Assembly (NCBI GenBank): GCA_018398765.1 | Contig: JAHBMJ010001405.1 | Coordinates: forward strand, 49,340-113,339 | Direction: 5' to 3' | Source of the DNA: Chromera velia | Lineage: Eukaryota; Sar; Chromeraceae | DNA: 64,000 bases | Shown: piece by piece, positions 57,237 to 64,000 of the stretch | Layout: each line of letters opens with the position of its first letter | Numbering within the stretch: position 1 is the first letter of the stretch | The notes under the pieces: model-generated | What the model was told of the DNA's origin: nothing | The model's input: the letters and a program-made list of their open reading frames with translations, nothing else | The model's database searches: none | Program-made: the position numbers and the translations under genes

Positions 57237-58921
57237 GGCAAACAGCCCCGGGTGAGAGGGACCCGGGGAGAAAAGCAAAAGGTGAAACAATCATCAAAAG
57301 GACTAGTCAAGTGAGAGGGGACACACGCACACACACAGTCAGTCACACACAGGGGGAGAGAGAGAGAGAGAGAGAGAGCCGAGAGAGAGCCGAAACACGC
57401 CACTTTCACGGACAAGCGGATGGACGGACCTGATGAATTGTCTCAGTTGTTGCATGGAGCTCTTCTCTGACACGGGAAGCAGCTTCTTCACCTGCAAACA
57501 GGGGGAAAGCTGGGAGCTTGAACCACCTCATAGTTATGAAGAATAAAGAGTCGCATTGTGCACCGACTGGTAACTGCAGGAAGCACATCCTCTGCAGCGA
57601 GGGTTGCTGACTGAGTGGTATCAACGTACGCACGCATGTAAGGAGCCGGAAAAGGGTGGTGGATGGGGCTGAGAGAGGAAGAGCAGTTGGAACACCTCAT
57701 CCCTTTGAGAGAAGGAATGCACACGCATGCCTCGCCAGACACAACCGCCCGCACAAAAACCGCAAACGACAGGCTCTCTCCCTCCTTCTTTTCCAACAAA
57801 TCGAAGGCCGCTTCTTGACATTGCGAAGGGCAAAAGAAAAACCAGTGCGTACAAGCAAGCAGGTGAACAAAGAGAAAGACGGTTGAGTGAATCTTGGCAC
57901 ACAGACTTTGTTGATCGAAAGGCTTCAAGCAAGAGCTAGAGCTCCAAAGAAGAATTTCAGGGAGGACTTCAGCACGCGCCGGTTGCAATATAAATTGGTT
58001 TCTGGGCCCCGCACACTTTTTTTCCCTCTCCACCCACTTGCTCTATCTCTCTCCCTTCACTCTCAGCACTCTTTCTAATTCTCCCTCACCCACTCACATA
58101 CCCAAACACTCTCTCATTCCCTCACGTGCTTACCGGCCCCCTTACCCACTCACTAACTCATTCACTCACGCACGCACGCAGGCAGGCAGTGACTGACTCA
58201 ATCACCCAGCTGCCACCTCGCTCCGCTTTTTTTGTCTCTGTCTCTGTATCTGCCTACCTATCCATCTATCCCCCCCCCCGCTTTCACTCCCTGACACACC
58301 CACTCACATGGACACCTACTGACTCCACACGGACCACTCAACTCAGTGACCGACCTCCTGCCTGAGTCTCTTCGTTTGCTCGTCACTCCCCCCGCCCCCG
58401 AACAGAGCGAGGAAGGGGAACTCCGACTCGTCCAGCGCAGCATCGTCGTCTCCGATCAGACGGGAGAAGGTCACGATGAAGGGAACCGCCAGCAGAAGGG
58501 CCGGCACAAGAACCTCAAACCCCGCGTACGTCGAGAACAACGGTTGGAACACCGCAGAGAGAAGAATTGCTGCAAGATGTTATTCAGAACAGAAGACGCA
58601 GGCGGCAAGAGGTTGCGCAGTATGACAGGCAGTCAAGACTGACTGTTTTCTTTTATCTTTCTTTTCTTTCTGTCCATATTTCACTCGATCGATCGTTAAT
58701 TCCAGTCAATTTCCTTTCCTTCCCCTTCTGTCCGAGTCTCTCTCGATCGAGACCACAACGTTGACGCACGCATCCGACAGCGGCTGTCCGGATCTCGTCA
58801 GAAGAGGTTGCGGTCAAGCGTGACCTTTGCGCTGTGCGACCACAGCAGCACCGCAAGCCCGGGCACAGCACTTTCTTTCTGTGCGCCCTCCCCACCGGTA
58901 GCACTATGACCCCCCCCAAAG

Positions 58922-58953
<32 letters not shown>

Positions 58954-61796
58954 TGGAGAATCCGTTTGTTTGCTTGTCTTTTAAGACCATTCGTGTGTAT
59001 ATGGCCCCACCGCATGATACCCCCTACCAACAGTTTTGGCTCAGATAACAATCAAAGCTCACTCACACTTAAAGAGAGAACCTATCAGTCGACACACAAA
59101 TTACCTCCGATGGCGGTCGCCCAGTCAGGTGCACGGGCGCTCCTCGAGGCCCCAAGAAGCGCGAGAAAAGCGGCGCAGAAAGACCAGTTGCGTGCCATGA
59201 ATTCATTCGCAAACAGGATCAAATACCTGCACGTGGATGGATGGATACATGGATGTATATGCAGAAGTGGAATGGACTGCAAAGAGAAGAGAGGCCCTTG
59301 CAGGCTGGGTGAGGGCATGAATGCATTCGGATGCAGTGCCTGCTGTCTGCCTTCTTCCGTCCGTCCCTTTCTTCGCGTCTCTTGCTCTCCTCCCCCATTT
59401 TTCACTTCCCGTCTTCTCTCCCTCTCGGCTTCTGCCCGAAGTTGACGAAACCCGCAAGGAGGGAGGGAGGGAGGGAGGGAGGAAGGAGGACAGCTTTCTG
59501 CAGAATCCACCTACCTACCCCGCTCGGATGGTCAGAGGCGCAATGGTGGACATCACGTTCCTCTCCAGGGGCGCCTTCTGAAGCCACGAGGGCAGCACGA
59601 CCTCAGACCGAGCTATGCGCACACACTCGAGGAAAAAACCGTCGAGGTCGAGAATGCCTGCAGGCAGGCAGGCAGGCCTACTCACAAAATAAACAATAAA
59701 TTTACCGGATGAACCCCCGAAGGTCCATGAATGGCGGCACGCAAGAGAAAAACCATCAAGGTCACAAATTCTGGAGAGAGAGAAGAGAGGTTCCTTGAGG
59801 AATGAATGCATTGAATCAAACAAGTGGCCTCCTGCCTACAGGATCTCTAGCTGCCTCAGAAGGAATCAACTCTCAATCCATCCCACGGTTCGCTCCTCAA
59901 CCAACGAAGAAAAAGTCACACACAGGACTTTTCGCCTTGCAACAGACGAATTCCCGCCAAAGAAGAAAGAGGCAGGCAGCATCCACCCACCTTTTCCGAA
60001 TCCACCGCCAGCGGCAACCGCAGCAGCAGAAGAGTTCGATTCGGAGGAAGCAGGCTGAGGCCCTGACAGAGGCTCGAGAGAGGCGGATGAGGATGAGGAG
60101 CGAGAGAGGATTGCCGCTTCTTCAATTTCTCCTTCTCTCCCCATCCCCTCTTGTCCTCTTCCCTCCGAGTTCCTGTCTCCTGCGATGAGGGAGGTGCTGA
60201 CAATGTCGAGATCAGTGGAAGTCCTCTGGTCTTTGTTCTCAGCTGTTTTCTCCGCTTGTCCCTTCGCCTTCCCTGGTTGGAGGTCGGGGGGCAGAACGAC
60301 ACTGTCCTGAAGTCGGAAATCGAGTGCCTGTTCGTCTGGGTCTCTTTCTGGAAGGAAGGAACAACAGTGCAAACAGAAGGGGCCGGGACAGAAGGGAGAT
60401 ATCATGTGGGCACGAAGGAAGATGCTTTCTTTGTGGGTTGCCCTCGCCCCTTGTTTCTTCATGTACTCTTCTCCTTGCTTCTCCTCCCTCTCATTCACAC
60501 ACAGGCCGACAAACAGACAGAAGAGCAAGCAAACAGACAAAGTTTTTCAGTCAAGGGAAAAGAAACAAAGCCACACGCAGGAGGTACACATGACAAGCAT
60601 GAGCAAAACACGGGCACGGGAACATAAAAGATTTCATCCAGAAGTATACAGATAGATGAAAGAAAAACTGACCCCGGAAAGTACTCCTTTTGTCCAGTCC
60701 TCTCTTTTTCGAAGAAGCGCTGTCTCGCCCCCCTCTCTTTCCCGAAGACTTTCTGGATGCTTCTCCGCTTCCTTCCCCCATTCTCCCTTCCATTCTCAGC
60801 ATACCTGCACAGGGAGGCCATACAGATCAGGACTCCTGAAGACAAAAAAAATGAAAGAAAATAATGGAATACTTTCGCTTTTCTCTCCCTTCGTTTCACA
60901 CAAACGATCCTGCAGAGAGCGGAACCCCCCTTTCTTCTTCTTTCCGTGAAATCCTCCCTCAACCATCGCGAGACTGAAGGAGAAAGCACTTGAATGCATC
61001 ATTCTATCAATCAGCCAGTGTGCTTCTACGGCTGTCAGTCCGTGAAGACCATCAATCGACCGCTTTATCTCCTCGGCCTGATCTGAACAGAGAATCACAT
61101 GTGTGAGAGAACCTTCAGCCTTACGCACCCCCCCCAGGCATCCCTCGAGCAGGCGGGTGGGAGGGATGCAGGTTGACTCTCTGGCTCGAACTCGCCGGGA
61201 AAATAAGCGGCACAGAGAATCATGGGACAACACAACAGAAAGAAAAAAGAGTAGAGGCAGAGGCAAAAACGAAAGAAGAAGACGCGATTTGGGAAGAAGA
61301 GATGAGATGGAGGAGAGCAACTTGCGGAGAGAATCGATGAGACTATGGATGCTGGGAACATTCACAAGTGTTTTGATCCGACTCTCGTGCTCGTTTTCAT
61401 CAATATTGGAATGCCTTGACCATATTCTCACGCTGAATGGATTCTGCTCACGCACTCACTCACTGGACAAATTCGGCGACAGGGATATCCTTCTGCTCCT
61501 TCTCGACGCCGCTTGCCTCCCATTTCCTCTGACTGCAGACACAAAAAGATTGCACAAGAAAGAAAAATCTATCTGTAAGTGGGTGAACAAGTCAGAATCC
61601 ATTCCACTTAAGAAGTCAAGCACGGATCATGCATTTTTTCGAATCTTTTGGTGAACGCAGACAGAAAAACAACCCAAACACGTGGCAGTGAGACAGAGGT
61701 CTGTGTGTCGTTCTGTCTTTCTCTTCTGTGACTCTCACAGACAGACCACGTCTTCCCTCGTTTTCTCTCTTTGCGCACACACACCAAAGACAGACA

Positions 61797-61862
<66 letters not shown>

Positions 61863-62815
61863 CTATATCGTCTTTTCTTTTCCTTTTTCTCTTTCTTCAT
61901 TCTCTTCTGTATTTTTTTTCTTCTTTTGGCGCGCTCTCTCAGTAGAAGGGTACCGGAGCTCCAGGCCTTGAGCGTACCCTGCGGCCTTCCCTTGCCCAGT
62001 GCAGGCTTACGCCTTTCCACTTCCACATTCTTCCCATCTGGACGTGTTCGTTTCTTTCTTGTCCTTTCGTTTGTTACGAGGCAGCAGCAGCAGCAGCCAG
62101 GCCCCCCCAACTGCCAGCAGCAGTAGCAACTATGACATCTCTTTTTTTCTTTTTTCTCGGATTCTCTTTATCGTTTCCCAGCCCCTCTCTTCTTATTGGA
62201 TCTCTTTTTTTGCCCAGCCGCCAGACATACAGACGATATGGTTCCTTTCCCTCCTTTTCTTCATGAACGCAACAGAGAAAAAGAAAGAAAGCAACCAGCA
62301 GATAGGCACACAGACAGACAGGCAATGTCTTGCACACACACACACACACACACACACAGAATGTTTTCTTCGTCCCTCTTTAGAAAGGACGGGAAGGAAG
62401 GAAGGAAAGAAGGAAGGAAGAAAGGAAGGAAGGAAGAAAGGAAGGAAGGAAGGAAGAAAGGAAGGATGGAAGGAAGGAAGGAAGGAAGAAAGGAAGGATG
62501 GATGGAAGGAAGGAAGGAAGGAAGGAAAGGAAGGAAGGGAAGGAAGGAAGGAAGGAAGGAAGGAAGGAAGGAAGGAAGGAAGGAAGGAAGAAGAAAGGAA
62601 GAAAGGAAGGAACGAAGGAATGAAGGAGGGAAGGAAGAGCCACTCGAATGAATTGAATAAAAGAAAATGAGGAGGAGACGGTGTAACAAAGAACGGGTAT
62701 GCTTACCGTTATCGTCACCCGGTTTCAGCACAAAGGAGAGGGAAACCCCACAGAACAGAACGAGCATCAAAGACCAGAGAAAGTGGAACACCTTAAAACC
62801 AGTGCGAAAGTTCAT
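55918..62815 (-). CDS. Membrane protein with signal anchor and SAP/HeH-like motif, multi-exon
   Basis: Unrecognised family. Exon 1 (62815-62707) encodes a strongly hydrophobic N-terminus (VFHFLWSLMLVLFCGVSLSF) with Phe near a possible cleavage site, compatible with a bipartite plastid leader or an ER signal anchor. Well-supported later exons, all in frame, are 59657-59519 (LDLDGFFLECVRIARSEVVL), 59226-59105 (YLILFANEFMARNWSFCAAF), 58569-58355 (STYAGFEVLVPALLLAVPFI, a membrane segment, then an acidic loop), 57491-57430, 56891-56819 and 56280-55918 (stop 55918). An exon ending at 59991 encodes a Ser/Glu-rich stretch. Joined, exons 57491 and 56891 read LRQFIRANNLDVKTGGFGRT, then KAVVFRDVLQ, resembling a helix-loop-helix SAP/HeH motif. 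Exons between 62707 and 60350 are uncertain (candidates near 62105-62007, 61545-61460, 61090-61000, 60835-60805). An optional exon near 56560 would end the protein early. Confidence 0.6.
56297..56340. repeat. (GA)n microsatellite
   Basis: Uninterrupted GA run in an intron of the minus-strand membrane-protein gene, about 15 bases upstream (in the gene's sense) of the acceptor of the last exon. Read in the gene's sense it is a CT polypyrimidine tract. A second GA run is at 57187-57231. Confidence 0.88.
56921..57022. repeat. (GAAT)n to (GAAA)n microsatellite
   Basis: GAAT units pass into GGAT and then GAAA units, in an intron of the minus-strand gene, immediately upstream (in the gene's sense) of the 56891 acceptor. 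Confidence 0.88.
61800..61910. repeat. (CA)n-(GA)n microsatellite plus partial dispersed repeat module 2
   Basis: CA run then GA run, followed by GACTATATCGTCTTTTCTTT, which matches the start of module 2 at 3275-3294. The match decays after about 25 bases. Confidence 0.7.
62232..62322 (+). repeat. Dispersed repeat, module 1, copy 4
   Basis: The sequence with CGATATGGTTCCTTTCCCTC, CTTTTCTTCATGAACGCAAC and a GAAAAAGAAAGAAAGCAAC tail followed by CACACAGACAGACAG matches the copies at about 3190-3260 and, inverted, 8150-8060. It lies in intron 1 of the minus-strand gene. Confidence 0.72.
62386..62640. repeat. (GGAA)n / (GAAA)n array, about 250 bp
   Basis: Long purine tract of GGAA and GAAA units with GGAT variants, in intron 1 of the minus-strand gene. 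Translations on both strands (KEGRKEGRK, LPSFLPSFLP) are artefacts. Confidence 0.93.
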
Positions 62816-64000
62816 TTCTGGATCCACAATCTAATACAGGACACTTTTGGAGAGGTCAGCTAGTCTGACACAGTATTCAGTTCCAGGTGCACAAAGCAAG
62901 GACCAATCGAGGTGCAACAAGTGGCGCAAACTTCAAAATGCCGTAGAGGCACAAACTGCAAAATGCCGTAGAGACGACCAACACCGCGATATCAACAGCA
63001 CGGCCGACTGAATATGGAACCTGCTCACGAAATGGATGTCGATCAGTCTGCGTCAAACCTGACGCGATTGGCTATCGATACAACTGGAACCATGCAAGTC
63101 ATCTTGGCTAGCACTTGACACCGAGGTTTTTCCGTCACTTCGAGCAAGTCCATTGCAGCAAAGAAGATACTTAGCATTAGATCGCAGCCCTGAGCCCATC
63201 TGAGTATATCTGAGCCCTGTTATGTCCTATATTGTCCTATTTTGATCTATTTTGTCCTGGTATAGCATGGTATAGCTTTTCTTCATATTTTCTTCATTGT
63301 GCTATTGTATTGTATTGTATTGTGGCTCGGCTATACCGTCTCTTAATTGATCACAGCGATTCACAGCGATATATCGTATAGATCGCTCGCTCGCGCGCGT
63401 CCCCAACCGGCTCCTTTTTTAATTGGGAGCAAATTCGTACATGCATTTATATATACGGGATACATGCACCCAACCAGTTGGGTGAGTGCCTCGGGGGGCT
63501 ATTTAGGGGTCCGCTAATTGATGCACACCATCGGGGGCTTGGGCATGTCTAAGTTGTGTACTGCCATGGGGCGGGGGCCACGGCAGCGAAGTATGCTTTT
63601 CGGGACCGCGCGCGCGTCGTATGCATGTGCAACTCCGTGCGAGTTACAAAGTAATTAAGGCATGTGCGATCGCGGCTCCGTGCGAGTTGCTTGAGGGGCA
63701 CGTTTTGGAACTCGGGCGGCACCGACCGTGACGCAGACAGAACCGATCCCTCCAAAAATGAAAAAATGCGTTATGCGAGTGCGTGCGATCTCAGGGCCTC
63801 TCGGCTGATCTCAGCAGAGCTGAGCTGCCCCCCGAGGCGATATGCGAGCTATGGGCCTCTCGGCTGATCTCTGAGACTCAGCAAAGCTGAGCTGCACCCC
63901 GAGGCGACAGTTTTGACATTCATGCATGCATGCATGTATACAAGAAGTTCCCATGCATACATGCATGCATTTGACATTGTCCTTCAACTCTTCCGGCTAT
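62816..64000. other. Upstream region of the minus-strand membrane-protein gene
   Basis: No gene is supported here. It includes TGTCCTATTTTGATCTATTT repeats (63221-63255), a TATTG run (63305-63321), a GC-rich segment with CTCCGTGCGAGTT twice (about 63632 and 63676), an imperfect tandem repeat at 63794-63907, and an ATGCATGCATGCATG palindrome near 63922 echoed at 63953-63970. The promoter of the 62815 gene presumably lies within the first few hundred bases. Confidence 0.6.
63794..63907. repeat. Imperfect tandem repeat with hairpin potential
   Basis: Two units beginning GGGCCTCTCGGCTGATCTC (63794 and 63853) and ending CCCCGAGGCGA (63840 and 63907). Each contains CAGC...AGCTGAGCTG, and the ends CCTCTCGG and CCCGAGG are near-inverse, so each unit could fold into a stem. 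Confidence 0.75.

Overview
This is a nuclear window from an intron-rich eukaryote that has cilia and probably also a complex plastid. I infer an alveolate alga, most likely a chromerid (Chromera-like), but the sequence alone does not prove it. The grounds are: one axonemal dynein heavy chain split into about 63 exons with strictly GT-AG introns; a second ciliary gene (CFAP20); two genes whose products begin with signal-peptide-like segments that have phenylalanine near the presumed cleavage site, as in proteins of secondary red plastids; and introns packed with tetranucleotide microsatellites and TGCATGCA motifs. I see no bacterial-style operons, CRISPR arrays, rRNA or tRNA genes.

Layout. 4346-92 (minus): an unrecognised multi-exon gene with an N-terminal signal peptide and an acidic C-terminal half. 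4347-5205: divergent spacer. 5206-42437 (plus): a complete single-headed-type inner-arm axonemal dynein heavy chain. I traced 63 exons by hand; their lengths sum to 12,930 nt and every junction keeps frame, giving about 4,309 residues with tail, linker, AAA1-6, stalk, microtubule-binding tip and C-terminal domain. 42438-45574: convergent spacer with an AT-rich block holding a large foldback element and a MITE-like element. 48447-45575 (minus): CFAP20, seven exons, complete. 48448-49095: divergent spacer. 49096-51237 (plus): a three-exon gene for a conserved 270-residue protein of unknown function (GGTYFR ... FQWYCRFYLGRR motifs). 51238-55917: convergent AT-rich spacer with a second foldback element of the same architecture. 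62815-55918 (minus): a multi-exon gene for a membrane protein with a signal-anchor N-terminus and a SAP/HeH-like motif near its C-terminus; some internal exons are unresolved. 62816-64000: upstream spacer.

The dynein and CFAP20 genes both serve the ciliary axoneme: the dynein is a force-generating inner-arm motor and CFAP20 is an inner-junction protein of the doublet microtubule. The other three genes are unrelated by anything visible.

The most unusual signals are not genes. (1) Three short related inserts, recognisable by the core AAGAATTCTGTATGAAA in either orientation, each sit between direct duplications of 31 to about 65 bp that copy an exon-intron boundary of the dynein gene. (2) Tetranucleotide microsatellites start in register with the 5' splice sites (GTCAGTCAGT...) and end in register with 3' splice sites (CTGCCTGCAG, TGCATGCAG). 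(3) A composite dispersed repeat is associated with CAGA arrays. (4) Two foldback elements are built of inverted tandem GAATTTA-type units.
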